Assembly (NCBI GenBank): GCA_033065855.1
Contig: JAVXUO010002287.1
Span: forward strand, 62,001 to 126,000
Source of the DNA: Escallonia rubra
Lineage: Eukaryota > Streptophyta > Magnoliopsida > Escalloniales > Escalloniaceae
Reading direction: 5' to 3'
DNA length: 64,000 nt
Positions 46,072 through 58,583 of this stretch are shown in pieces. Position 1 is the first letter of the stretch. Every line of letters starts with the position of its first letter. The position numbers and the translations under genes are program-made. Below the pieces are notes generated by a model, which was given only the letters and a program-made list of their open reading frames with translations, was not told the origin of the DNA and did not search any database.

Positions 46072-46484
46072 GGCCCCGTTTGACACACATCTTTTTTTTT
46101 TTCAGTTTTGGAAATTGGAAAAAAAAACGCGTTTGGTAATCATTTTTTTTCCTTCTCCAATTTAAAAAACCAGTTTTTAAACTGAAGAAGAAAAAAAAAA
46201 CTCCAAAAATGAGTTTTTTTTTTCACTTTTGGTTTTTTTTTAGGCCACCGCCGGCCACCGCTACGTCCCACCACCGCCACCGCAAACCACCACAAAAAAA
46301 AACTCAAAATAAAAACTGGGTTATCAAACACAAAAAAAAAATTTAAATAAACTCAAAATAAAATTGGGTTATCAAACACCCACTTGTTTTTGTAAAAAAA
46401 AAATAAAAAATTTAACTGCTCTTTAATATATATATTTTTTTAAAACTGAAAACCAAAAAAAAAAAAATATTGTCAAACAAAGCC
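46072..46484. mobile_element. Same MITE, unit 3
   Basis: Orthologous to 3315-3729, with homopolymer changes. It lies 148 bp left of the unit-3 PIF/Harbinger insertion. Confidence 0.55.
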
Positions 46485-47016
46485 TGGAGTTTCAAGTAGT
46501 CTAGTGAAACATACATTTCGTTAAAAGAGTAAGGCTACTGCCAAAAAGTCCAATTCAGTAAAAGGTCTCGAACGGTTTATTCTAAAATCTACACTATAAA
46601 AACAAAAAATAGTTTATGTTTCACTTAGCTAAGGGTGTGTTTGATAATAAGTACTGAAAACTTAAGTGCTGAATTTGTACAACTGAAAATTTTAAGCTAC
46701 TGAATTTTAAGCACTGATTTTTTTTTTGTCTTGACTGCAATTTAAGTGCTGAAGTAGTTTATTCTGTTTGATAAAAAAAACAACTGAAATCTAAAAACTG
46801 TTTAGTTTGACACTAATACCCTTTTGCTCTGCTTTTTGAAACTTTATAAACCTCGTTATATTATTGCACATCTCACGTATTATTATATCAATAATGGATA
46901 TTTCAAATCCAATTTGCATGCGTAACATTAAAACATAAAAGAAAATTCAAATTAGTCACACGATAAGAAATAACAATAATGTAGATAGTTAAAAGTCATA
47001 TTATTACATATATGAA

Positions 47017-48369
47017 CTACAACCTCAAATTAAACAATTCAGTTGCAATCTGCTCCCGCAAGTTCACCATAAAGTTTTGATCAGCTTGTCGTGCTGCCGC
47101 TCCCATATCTACGGCATTTTCGTGTTGGTGAGCCGTATCTTCAAGAATATCTCCGTTGTCAAATTGCTCAAAAAGATAATCTGTGATAATCGTTTTTCGA
47201 AGGAAATTATGTACCGTTGCACATGCAATAACAATATTCCTTTGTACTTGAAAAGGATACGGTGGCATCCTCTTCAATATTGGGAAACGAGCTTTAAGGA
47301 CTCCAAATGAACGCTCAATGACATTTCTCAGTCTAGCGTGTGCATGGTTAAATCGTTCCTCCTTTGTTCTTGCACGATGACCCTGTGCAAAGTCCGCCAA
47401 CCAATAACGCACATTGCGATAAGGTGCCATAAATCTACGAGTATGTGTATATGCAGCGTCACATAAATAGTACTTATCTGCAATAAATTATTTATTTCAA
47501 CAATTTAGTACTTGTTTTCAAATGAATCTCAATACTATATAAGGCACCATATTTCAATACCTGGGGGCGGAAATGGAAAATGATTAGCAGCTTCCCGCAT
47601 AGTTTCTGTTAACACCCTTGAGTCATGTGCCACTCCTTCCCAACCAGCCCATATAAAAATGAAAACCATATTAAAGTCGCATATGGCTAGAACATTTTGG
47701 TAACATTCACCCCTTCCTCTTCCTCTATATCGTACTTGCTGATCAGGGGGTACGACAGCATGAATAAGCGTACCATCTAATGCACCCACTGCACCCTACA
47801 AAAAAAAGAACATAACGACATAATTTACAAGTGGATACTAAATTACGCCTATAAGCATTTTCGTGTAACAAAATCTAACTTTGTATTTATACCTGAAACA
47901 CGTGTCTGAGCCGACGATGGTGCCGAATCTGATTGGCATTAGGATTATATGTGGTAGGAACAATCATTTCCTTTGAAAATTGTAGCATCGCCGATAACAC
48001 CTCGTGAAAATATCTATGCACGGTATGTGTTGAATGGTTGAATCTTCTTTTGACAAAACGGGTTCTTGTGTTATGGCTCAAAATTACCAAGAACATTGCC
48101 ATCTTCTCCCGTATGGAAACGTAACGACTATCCTTTAGCCACCCTCGAGTGCGAAAATGGTCACAAATATTCAAAAACGCTTGTTTGGGCATCCGCAAAA
48201 TCTCTTGAGAATGAGCAGGATTTCCATTTATTATCTCGTCCAAGTATCCAGCTCCACTAAGCGAAGAATTTGTATCTGGCCTTCTCTTAAAACATCTTTG
48301 TTTCAAAATTTTCATTATGAGAATGGTTGCAACAACTCTTAGGGCATCCTTTTGATTCGTAGTCACCAT
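47017..48369 (-). CDS. PIF/Harbinger DDE transposase (three exons)
   Basis: Exons 48369-47893, 47795-47561 and 47477-47017, with GT..AG introns, join into 390 residues without a stop. The catalytic triad is D166 (GALDGTLI), D244 (KYYLCDAAY) and E292 (NVIERSFGVLK), with 47 residues between the last two, the DD47E spacing of PIF/Harbinger (DDE_Tnp_4). The N-terminal 159 residues hold the helix-turn-helix-like DNA-binding region (REKMAMFLVILSHNTRTRFV). Near the C-terminus VIACATVHNFLRK is the conserved end block. The start is the first ATG of exon 1. Activity is plausible because nothing is broken. It needs the Myb-like partner protein in characterised relatives. Confidence 0.92.
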
Positions 48370-48658
48370 TATGTTCTATGCGTTTAAGGACAATATAAGC
48401 AGACAATAATGTATAGTGGATAATTAGCACATTAAATGACGAACATGACTATAACGCTCACACATCATAAAGCAACATTATCCAACATCGTAAAGAAAAT
48501 GGCCATTGTAATGACTAAACGACATATAAATGTCAAGAATCACGCTACGAAAAGGACACAAAAAAACAAAAAAAAAATAGTTCGTAAACTTCCTACTAGT
48601 CCAAAAATCATTATATGAACGCGTTCCTAATCGAAACACTAAACTAACCAAGGACACT

Positions 48659-49567
48659 TCACAAAAGTCCTAACTTTTTTCCATTCATTTGTATCCAACT
48701 TTTTCTAACTTCTTCTGGTGTTTGACTGAGCATCATCCACTGTTCTCTGTATGCTTTACTTTCACAAAAAATGCTGCATGCAACGATGTATAAGTGGTCA
48801 GTCATTTGTAACGTTTGCATCTCATTTAAAATACGGTTGCACTCCTCCATGCCCGGCCCTTCTGATTTCTCCAAAGTTTTAAGAACCGCAACTAATTGAT
48901 CATCAAGCTTATCAGATTTGTCCTTCTTATGGCGTTTGACTTTTGATTTCGGTACATCCGTTTCCAAATCAAGTGTAGGAGGCACATCAGAGTCGTCGTC
49001 TACAAGTATCTGAGATGATGACCCACCATCGATAGGCAACCCATCCTTTGATGGACCCCAAGCATCCTTCCCAGTTGCTCCAATACCGTCAAATAATGCT
49101 TTCATCTCATTTGCATACTGTAGTCCAGCATATCGAAATTGTTTCGCATCTGGATTTGCCTGTTGTACAATGTGTTTAAAATTTAGTTACACATAAATAA
49201 TTTTTCATATTTCTATAAATATATATTAGGGTTAACAAAATTGTACCTTTATGTAGTCATCCCATTCATCTGGGCTCCAGTTCACAGTGTTTGTCGTGGG
49301 ATCGTAACCATTTCCAGTCTTTTCAATTAATTTCGACCATACACCATATTTTTGTTTCAAATAATTCCACTGGTTTTTTAGTTGTTTTTGATTAAGGACA
49401 ATACCCCTTTTCTCCTTCATTTTTTTAATTAGAGCATCCCATGACGCCTTCTTCAAACTACCTCCAGATTTTCCACCTTCCGCAACTTCTACAAGGCATG
49501 CATCTATGAAAAATTTATATAGTTCTGGATCCTTCCAGTTTGCTCTAGAACCGTCACCAGAAGCCAT
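48659..49567 (-). CDS. Myb/SANT-like protein of the PIF/Harbinger element (two exons)
   Basis: Exons 49567-49247 and 49159-48659 (donor GTACAA, acceptor CAACAG) give 273 residues. Residues about 9-105 form a Myb/SANT-like (Myb_DNA-bind_3) domain with spaced tryptophans: ANWKDPELYKFFIDAC, KKASWDALIKKM, KNQWNYLKQKYGVWSKL and WSPDEWDDYIK. Exon 2 begins ANPDAKQFRYAGL, usual for these proteins, and has a basic stretch KVKRHKKDK that may be a nuclear signal. In related elements this protein helps bring the transposase to the TIRs and nucleus. It lies 289 bp upstream of the transposase start on the same strand. Confidence 0.88.
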
Positions 49568-49910
49568 TCCTATACAAGTATTATAGCATTAGTACAAGTA
49601 TTTGTTGCTTTTGTTTACTAACAACAGTAAATACTATTATTAACGTTGCAGCGTGCATGCATGAAGATTGGGTAGTGAATGTTTTGTTCAAGGATCTATT
49701 AATTCCTAAAGACAGAAGAATATAGGAGACAACAAAGCTGCCCATTGTCCTACGTACCAAATGCCAAAACCTCTATGACGCCATCAGTCTGCCCCCAACA
49801 AAAAGCGACGGATAAGGAACTCAAACGGACTAAAATGTACGTTAAGGTAGAAGGTTGCAAAGAAATTTGAGCCAAACCATAAAAAACCACAAATAGGGAG
49901 GAGCTGGTAT

Positions 49911-50378
49911 TCAATTCATAGCATTTTGGTACAGCTAGCTTCATATTTGCATGTCAACAAGCTCCTAAGGTGGAACGAATACAGGTATTTGCTAAGACAC
50001 TCCCTTTGCTTTCCCTCCAAATGAAATTACAGCCATTAGTGAAGCTTTGTCTCTCTTGTTGGAGTCAATACCTGGGGCCTTGATTCATATGAAACTACTC
50101 TGTTTTTCACTCCCCCTTCAATTCATAGAATTTTGGTACAGCTAGCTTCATATTTGCATGTCAACAAGCTCCTAAGGTGGAACGAATACAGGTATTTGCT
50201 AAGACACTCCATTTGCTTTCCCTCCAAATGAAATTACAGCCATTAGTGAAGCTTTGTCTCTCTTGTTGGAGTCAATACCTGGGGCCTTGATTCATATGAA
50301 ACTACTCTGTTTTTCACTCCCCCTTCAATTCATAGCATTTTGGTACAGCTAGCTTCATATTTGCATGTCAACAAGCTC
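49911..50378. repeat. 207 bp tandem repeat, about 2.3 copies
   Basis: TCAATTCATAG.ATTTTGGTA starts at 49911, 50118 and 50325. The first two copies are full and differ by single bases (for example CCCTTTGC against CCATTTGC); the third stops at about 50378. It lies between the element's gene set and its right TIR. Confidence 0.92.
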
Positions 50379-50517
50379 ATATTTGCAAGATTCTGTATAT
50401 GAGTTTCTCTTGAGGCTATGCTTTAGCCTATTTTTCTTAGGCTCTTTGCAGTGCTTGGATAATCAGGTTTTGCGTTGACTCTGGTTAAGTCCCCTTCTTG
50501 TTCGACCACCCCTTCAC

Positions 50518-50631
50518 AGGTAACTCGCCGGCCAACGAGTTATTGTACAGCTCAATCTGCACAACGCTCGTCAACCCGGTGAACGAACTGGGTACCTGCC
50601 CGTACAGGCCGTTTATCGCCGAGTCGAGATC
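50518..50631 (-). pseudogene. Captured HAESA-like LRR receptor kinase fragment
   Basis: 38 codons begin DLDSAINGLYGQVPSSF and continue TGLTSVVQIELYNNSLAGEL plus P. The block LTSVVQIELYNNSLTGELP is characteristic of the LRR ectodomain of HAESA/HSL-type receptor kinases. Sequence on either side is unrelated, no kinase domain or signal peptide is present, and the fragment lies inside the TIRs of the PIF/Harbinger element. It is best read as host gene sequence picked up by the transposon, as Pack-type elements do. Confidence 0.75.
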
Positions 50632-51412
50632 CCTCCCAATCATACCACAGGGCTCCCCACCGTACATAGATAGATATACAAGATAGATATACAAGATGTA
50701 CAAGAAATTTGATGGCATTTACATAGATAGATATACAAGATGCAAATCGCACTGCCATATGCAAGGTCGGTCCAAACAATATCAGAAAATCGATCCAATA
50801 TGAAGAGGCAGGAAAATCGATCCAATATGAATTGGAAAAAAAAAGCCCTAATTACATTCACAAATCAAGCGACACCTATGTAATGAAACACCGTGAAATC
50901 ACGCACCTTTAGTACCGTGAAAAGAGAAGAGGAGGCGGCAAATCAGCAAGGAAGAAGAAGAAGATGAAGCGGCAGCGGCACAGCAACGAGCAGGCGAAGA
51001 CGGGAAGAAGATGAGGCAGTTGGGGCAAATCTGTCCTTTATTGGCAACATCTTTAATCCCAAATCATTGACCGTGTTCAATGATAAGTGATAAGTCATTA
51101 CCTATGACTTAAAATATTAGTCTTCAATTAACATATAACTTATTATTTTAAGTGATAAAAAAATGCGTTACCAAACGCACTTAATTTGAAATCATTGAAA
51201 AATTTAAGTTTTAAGTGCTGAATGGTGTTATCAAACACACCCTAAGTTTGAGTTTCTCTCTCTCTTTGTATAATGGAAGAGATGGAAAGTGAGAAAATGG
51301 TAAAGAAAAAAAATGGTAAAAAAAGGGGATTAACACCATCCACTTGGCTCTTTGGGTGCTGTAAGATCAGTTGGAGAAATAAAAATTTTTCCATCGGTAG
51401 ATAGGGATCGGT

Positions 51413-51413
51413 C

Positions 51414-51465
<52 letters not shown>

Positions 51466-51474
51466 GAGAGAGAG
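51413..51474. repeat. Compound microsatellite downstream of CYP79 copy 3
   Basis: Same locus again with an intermediate (CA)n length. It lies between the PIF/Harbinger element and the CYP79 stop. Confidence 0.95.
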
Positions 51475-51657
51475 TGCTAAGAAAGAGAAGAAGATTTAGG
51501 GTTTTTAGATTTAAACGCCTTTAGCAACGAATTTTTGGCCGTCGCTAAAAACATATAAACTTATTCATTCTAGTTCGTTTCATTCTTTGTGCAACGCACA
51601 AGATCAATACTAGTTATATGAGAGGGGCAAGAGGGATATGATATACAAACGGAGAAG

Positions 51658-53660
51658 CTAGGTTTGAGCATCAGGATACAAGCTTGGAGCCAAACGTGGC
51701 CTTGCTAAAGCAAGCAAAGGTGTAGCAAGAAACAAATCCCCTACTGATTCAATGAGTTCAATGCTTTCTACGTTGGGTGGCATGCTCCAAGTGAACCCTT
51801 GAAGAAGCCTAGCCAGCAGCATTGTAGTCATGGTGGATCCCAAATTAACTCCTACGCATCCACGCCTCCCGGTGCTAAACGATAGCATGCGTAGGTCTGG
51901 CTCAGCAAGAACCACCTCGGAGCTGTCCTTTAGGTGGCGCTTCGGCTTGAACTTAAGCGGCTCGTCCCAAACTTTTGGGTTCCGCCCTAGTCCTGGACGG
52001 CTGAGCAGCACATGACTACCCTTTGGGATGAAGTATCCTGCCACGGTGGTGTGTGAGACCGAGACGTGTGGGACATTGAAGGGGGCGATCGGGTGGAGCC
52101 GAAATGCCTCCCTCGCGCACGCCTTCACGTAGTTGAGCTGCGAGATGTCGGATTCTTGAACCCACCTGTCCTTTCCAACCACCCTGTCAAGTTCTTCAAT
52201 GGCTTGCTGGAAGGTCTCTGGTCGATTTAGCATCTCCGCTAGTGCCCACTCTATAGCGTTCGATGGGTTGTCGACCGTTGCTATCATTAGTTCCTGTGAA
52301 TATGAAAGAAATTGATTAATACCCAATTTTGGCAAAGCTAGCTTAAGATTATTTTAAGGCTTAGAGAGTTCAACTGAAAAACCATTAACTGCTGTACACA
52401 TTGCTGTTATTAATAAAAGATTTATTATTTTACAAAAAACACCTACCTAGTACTGTTTGATCCAACTTATACTACAGTTTCAGTTCGTTCCAGAGAAAGA
52501 GGGAGATTGACCTTACTCATGGGCTTCATCTTGTAAAAACCTAATAATTAACCAAATATTATCTTATGATGTCGTACAAATGTGGAGTGCCTGTTATGCG
52601 CGCGTGCTTCTGAGAGAGAGAGAGAGAGTCTTACAACAATCTGTGCTTTGATCTCGTCCTCAGATAGTAGTGGCCCTCCATCAGCATCCCTGAGCCTGAT
52701 TAGAACATCAAGCAAATCATTTGCTTCCTTCTCCCCATCCCTCCCTTGTCTAATTCTCGCGTTAATTATTGGATCATGAAACTTCTTCATTGAAGCCATA
52801 GCTTTCTTCATTACCTTCTCATGACCATCCAAATCAAACCCCCTCAAAAATGGAAAATAGTCGGAAACACAAAAAGAATAAAGATAACCAAGAATGGTAA
52901 AGAGAGCCTCCACATGCTCTTCCTCTTCAACTCCTGGCCCTCCATCCTCCATGCCCTCCCCAAAAAACCTCCTCCCAAGAATCATTTTCCTAATCACATT
53001 CCCGCAATAATGCTGGGCCGCCATGCGGACATTGACTAGACCGAGGCCGCTCACCCCCTTCGCGCATTGGTTGAAGACATAGCGAACGAGGTGATCGGCT
53101 TCCTCTACTCTTTTGTCATGCATCCAGCGATGTCTTGCGGGGGAGAGCACCTCGGAAGTGACGACTCTCCTCATTTTCTTCCATTGTTCTCCCAAAGGAG
53201 TGAGAGCCGTCGATAAGTATCCACTGCTTGTGAGATCAGAAGCCATGGTTTTAGGCCGGGAGGAGAAAACCGCGTCTTGCTTTTTCAAGAACTCACGCCC
53301 TAGTTCTGGAGATGTGACTGCAACGACGTGGACATTCCCGATGCGGATACACAAGATTTCTGTGTTCATTTCCTCCATGAGCTTGTGTATCCATCGGAAA
53401 ACAGGCCTGTTTTTCAGCATCTCGGGGAGGTTTCCGATTAACGGCCATGGTTTAGGGCCAGGAGGTAGCAAGACTGGGTTGGTTTTCTTCCTACCCGATG
53501 GTGTACATCCGGCAACGAATATCAAAAGCACTGCCAAGATAAATAGGAATAAGCAGATGTTGAATGGGGTTGATGGATAGCCAATGTCAATCTTCTGAAG
53601 GGTGGAGATGAAGAGGGTTGTGGTGTTGAAGGAAGGTAGGCTTGGGGTTTGGTTCTCCAT
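51658..53660 (-). CDS. CYP79: CYP79-family cytochrome P450, copy 3 (two exons)
   Basis: Exon 1 is 53660-52635 and exon 2 is 52293-51658, encoding 553 residues. Residue 174 is Pro as in copy 1 and residue 218 is Tyr as in copy 2; nothing else differs in the protein. All P450 motifs are intact. The intron is 341 bp and matches copy 2 apart from at least one substitution. What sets this copy apart is its 3' side: a 4.6 kb PIF/Harbinger element begins 415 bp past the stop codon, so its terminator and downstream context differ from the other two copies. Confidence 0.93.
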
Positions 53661-53764
53661 GGTCTTTGCTCAATCGCAAGTCTATGATTCTTTTTTGCAT
53701 GTGCTTGTGCTTGTGCTTTTGCTTGTGCATGTACAGCATGAGGATGAAACCCATGTTGCTTGCC

Positions 53765-53771
53765 ATTTATA
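53765..53771 (-). promoter_or_regulatory. TATA box of CYP79 copy 3
   Basis: Same TATAAAT at the same distance from the ATG at 53660. Confidence 0.55.
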
Positions 53772-53888
53772 ATGGTTCTCAAATGATACTCCGTAAAAGA
53801 CATGACTTCTGGAGACAAGGTTCAATAGTGAGAGATGAGTGAGAGGTTGCAATCCATGGTTCATGCACTGTATATGGTCTGCATGTCA

Positions 53889-56240
53889 CCTTCAGCGCCT
53901 AACGTTTTTCACAATTTTGACAGGTAACCACATGGAAGTAGTTTACAATGGGTTTGTCCACTGCCTGGGTTCAATGGGGTTTAAGTAGTAAAACAGGGTG
54001 ATTTGATCTCGTTAACCTATTTAACTTGAAGTGATATAATTAATGAAGCCACATCTCTAATCAGTTAAGTTTTCTAATTATGACCTTGTGACTTTTTCTA
54101 AACCAATCTTATTGTCCTCTTCGCAAAGGCATACTAAATCCATGAAAAACAATTACCGGCCATAATGAGTGTTTTTTACATGCATATTTTCCAACACTCA
54201 ATATTTACTACCATTAGAACCAACAAACTTTACTTCGTATCCCAAATAATGATCATACTTGGCCGAGAAGAGGATCGACCTCCTTAACTTCTTCTCAGTC
54301 TCATCAAATTCTGATGAAAGTATGGCAATAAACTTCGACCTTACTTTAAATTGACTTTTTTATTGTAGAAATCCAATACTCCCATGTCAATATTAAGTTA
54401 CTAAAATTTGAACCAACCACACCCATTTTAGTCTCAGTAGAGTCTTTCAGTGGCAATTAATAAGGTGAAGCAGGATCAGGAACAACGAATCTCTTTATGA
54501 TAAATAGATCCATTTTGCAAGAGAACATAAGAACGATTGAACAATTCAAGGAAATGCCTAACTAATATAACATTTTTGGCTCGTGCAATAGAGAACCGTA
54601 AGTTTTAAAATTCGTAATTCGCAATTAACATGTTTTTTTTTAAACTGAATAGCAATATGATTCTTATTAATTTTTTGGGTTTTGACATACCTTACCCCCA
54701 TTGTTTTTGTAAAAAGTAAGAGGATTGAAGATAATGATTGACCTCATAAAATCTAGCTTGCAAGATCTTTTCATGTACACATAACACGCTCCTTGTAGAA
54801 AATTAGCATTAGCTTTAAGAGGATGCATGACTTTGTAAATAGCAAAATGAGAAGAAACTGACTATACATTAGACGCGGAGACATTACGATTTAGGTGGCT
54901 CCATATATAAGCACTATCAGGATCCTAATTTAACAACGGAGGTAAGTCACGAGGGCGTTGGAAGCAAAGGCGAATGTGCCCCCGTGATTCAAGCGTATAA
55001 TTGATCTACAACAATTTTGATTGTGATAATTGGTAAACAAGATGGAGATATATGCACCTAGTTAGCAAGTACTAAGCTGATTGGCCGGTAATTTCTATTA
55101 AAGAACGATTAATAGAAAATGATATTATTTGGGGAACTTGAAATATACGATGGTCTTATAGAAAGGAACTTGACTAATTTTGTGAAAAAGAAGCAACCTC
55201 GGCACAGATAAGAGCGGCTTATTTGTGCAATAGTTTGTGATGGTGGTGTCAAAAAAGGAGGGTTTTTAAAGTGAAAAGGGAATCAAAGATAGGCGGAAGG
55301 GGAGTGTGATACAAAGACAAGGCCAAAGGTATATTTATAGGAGAGAGTGGAGAAGACGGTCAAGTGGAAAGCTTTAACCAAAATGATGCCGTTTTACTCG
55401 AATGAAAATCTTTTTAGCTCATAGGAAATATCAAGAAAAATACCTTACTGAAGTCGTCTTCAAGACCCCGTTAAAAGATCAATATATAGTAGAAAAATGA
55501 ATTCAGGAAGCCGACTTGGGGGCCGGGGTGCTCCCTCAAGATTGCTTGGGAAGGAAATGTAGTCTAGGTTGATGCACCTGATGGCTTGACATACCCCTTA
55601 TTATCCCAAAAAAAAAAAAAAAGCAAATAAGTGATTGAAGCAATGAAAAACTATAAATTCTTAAAGAATCAACGATGAATTGTATTAATGTAACAAAATG
55701 CTTTATGTAAGTTGCTTACAAGCTTATACTATTCGTGTAAAAAAATAGCTTATAAGCTTAGTTTTGGTACGCAGACCTTGAGATGTTTAGAGTACTTGGG
55801 AGTTAGGAGAGTTAAAAATGAATATTAACAACTTTATTTTACTATCCTTAGCGAAATCTAGTTTTGGTATCAGAAACCACTGTGGCCATGAACCAATTGA
55901 AATTACGGCCGCCATAAACAGCTATAAAAGATCGAGTCGCCTTTAAAAGCTAGAAGACTTTTTTAAATAGTTAAAATCGTCTTCTTATAGCTATTTTAGC
56001 CATGAAGCACTGTTTCGTGTTCGTATCGACGCCAAGAAGAAAAACAAAAAGAAAAAAGAAGTCTAAATCAGCTTCGGGTTTGTATTCTGTCTAAGGGAGA
56101 ACTGTTTGGACTTCAATTACTTTTCTTTTATATGTTGTTTCAAAAAAAATAGACTGGACTCTAGCTCCAAGGAGTTTTCTTGATAAGCAAAAATCAATCT
56201 TTGTAGTAGCTATAAGGAGGGTCCTGGTTCATATAGCAAC
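53889..56240. other. Upstream region of CYP79 copy 3
   Basis: Near-identical to 30078-32430, including the deletion junction at its right end. No gene seen. Confidence 0.6.
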
Positions 56241-56798
56241 TTGGAAGTTCCCAAGCAAAGCAATGCAGCAAGTTTGCCAGTGCAAATCCTACCGTGGTTT
56301 TGGTTGCACTTGCACCCATCACTAATCCAGGATAAATCCTCCGACCAGCTCCAAATCAAACGGCTGCGTGTGACTCGAAATGCTGGCCTTAAAATCGACT
56401 TTTGTCTCCATGAACCTCTCTCAATAAGATTGATCCGGGTTCTTCCACGCTTTTGGGTCCCTCCCAAACGCCCATGCATACTCTAGGATCTGGTTTTCGG
56501 GTAAATGTCATAGCCGCCTATCTTGCAATTTCCCATGGTTTCGTGAGGCATTAGTACTGTCTCTGGAGGGTGCAACCTGAAAGTCTCCTTCACCACCATC
56601 TTTAAGTATACGAGCTCTTAAGCATCAGCTTCATCTACTTTTAACTTCTTTCCTATGCAGCTTCTAATTTCAGCCTGTACCTTTCTCATCACCCTTGGGT
56701 TCCTAGCAACCTCAGTCATTGCCCACATCATGGAAAAGGAAGTCATTGTATGGAATGATACTCTTATGCAGAATGGACGAGTCATCGAATGTCAGATA
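56241..56798 (-). pseudogene. CYP71-type P450 pseudogene, 3'-truncated, unit 3
   Basis: Same truncated exon and same junction as unit 2. One visible further change is CGC to CGT near 56543. Confidence 0.82.
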
Positions 56799-58267
56799 CT
56801 GCAACTAAAATAAAGCCCAAGTTTTAGTTCAGGAATCTTGTCAATGTACTATAGTGATCGACGAAACTCATCAAAGTCATTCTTCCGCTGCAACTGGCCG
56901 CATCAGAAGAATTTGGGTAGCAACTGAAGCTAATTAAATCAATCTACTATTTGGCAAACAGCTCAACTTTTGATTTAATCTGGACTATCCACTTATATGT
57001 AGTAGTGCTTTGTTTTTCAACTGGAAAATAGCAATTTTATTGAAAGATCAACTAGTAAAGTTGGTCGGCGGTGGCTCGCTGCTGGTTTCCCCGCCGCTAC
57101 AAGCCCTAAGTACGTCTGCTGTCACCACCAGTCCCAATAACGTCCACCGTCCCGTTAACACCCATATCCAATCCCTTCAACCCCACAACGCGACGAGTGC
57201 CTGACCCACCACCACTAGCCAATGCTGCCTTAGATCTGCAATCAACCGCCAACATCACCGCCATCTCCAACTATCAAACCCACCACCATCAAGACCTCCA
57301 TCCCAGACTGCCCGACCAACCACCACCACCCCGTCAATTACCCGTCCACCCCACGCCACCACCATCAAGCCCCCACCGCTGCCCCACGCGACGACGACCC
57401 ATATGGACCAAATCTTTCCAGATCCATGCTATCTGCAATATCAAGCCAAAGCTCCAGGTCCTTTTTCGGATCAATTTGAAATCTACTTTTATTGGTTTTG
57501 TGATGGATTAAAATACCAATGTAAATGTTAAACTATTTTTTTTAATGTAAACGGGACTGGAGGTATTGTTGTTGATAATGGGTATGTTATGTGGTGGCGG
57601 CGGTGACAAGGGGTTTATTAGGGTTGGCTGAGTTTGTTGGATCAGGCGGGAGCGAGGTGGGGTGGGGATTGGTTGGGGGGAGGGTGGATGGTGGGAAGAT
57701 GATTAATCAGAGGGAGAGAAAGGGTTAAGGAGATGACATACAGGGCTGAGTGTTAATTATTGGTGCCATTTGGAGCTATATAAGGTGGATTTCATCGAAA
57801 GAATGACAATTTTGTCCTAAAAAAATTAACAGACGTATGTTAAAGGTCAGTTTGACTGTCATTTGGTGTTAAATATCAAGATTTTAAATGTTTTGATGTT
57901 GGATGACAAAACTAGAAATATGATGTACGGGTTGCAATTGACCCCTAAGTATAAGATGATGAGTAAAATTAATCCGACAATGAATGTTTCTTGCTTTCTT
58001 GTTTTTATCATGTTAAGGACCACTCTTTTTTTTTTTAATTGCAAGTGATAATGAAAAATTAATTCAACAAACATTTTTTAAAAGTGAGCATTTATATACA
58101 TTGAATGTAAATACTTTCCACTTTGAAGCATTTAGAAATAAGAGACCGAAAATGAATGTTTCTTGCTTTCTTGTTTTTATCATATTAAGGGCCACTTTTT
58201 TTCGTTGCAATAACTCAAGTTCAAGACAGACTAAAACACATCTTTAACGCTTTCTCTTTTATTGTCA
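56799..58267. other. Same spacer, unit 3
   Basis: Near-identical to unit 2 in this stretch. No gene seen. Confidence 0.55.
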
Positions 58268-58272
58268 CAAAT

Positions 58273-58583
58273 CGTTAAAGCATGATATACATTGGTGGGT
58301 CCATTCTCTAAAAGCTTAAGCTTTTAAATTAAAGTAGATGATAACTTAACATGGTATCAGAACTCTAGTTTGTCAAGGTCTTGAGTTCAATTTTTTCACA
58401 TGCATATTTGGTCCCTCTTTATTATAGTACAATTTGCACTCAATTTATTTGTGCACTTGGTAGTGGTGCACTTTGATTAGTCTCTTCATATGCAATCGGG
58501 GGCTTGCACGTGAGGGAGAGTGTTAAAACTTGATTTACATTATTTTGCCAATTCTCTAAAAGTGAGTAGATTGTAACTTAACA
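58273..58583 (+). mobile_element. TRIM-like element, unit 3
   Basis: Orthologous copy, clearly more diverged: the polypurine tract is GAGGGAGAG and the right repeat starts TGTTAAAACTTG. CAAAT flanks are kept. Confidence 0.75.

Larger units (their letters stand above)
46633..51242 (-). mobile_element. PIF/Harbinger element, potentially autonomous, unit 3 only
   Basis: Perfect 15 bp TIRs GGGTGTGTTTGATAA are flanked by TAA (46630-46632 and 51243-51245), the family's target duplication. Units 1 and 2 read TTAGCCAAGTTTGAG straight through, an empty site. CTTAAGTGCTGAA-type motifs recur near both ends. Inside, on the minus strand, are an intact Myb/SANT-like gene (49567-48659) and an intact DDE transposase gene (48369-47017), the standard two-gene set. 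About 1.7 kb upstream of them (49570-51240) is extra cargo: a 207 bp tandem repeat and an LRR-kinase gene fragment. Both genes are open, the TIRs are perfect and the other units lack the element, so insertion is recent. Confidence 0.93.

Noticed and set aside
49750..49944. 64-codon minus-strand frame in the PIF/Harbinger cargo
   Set aside because: No domain seen and it runs into the 207 bp repeat; not supported as a gene.
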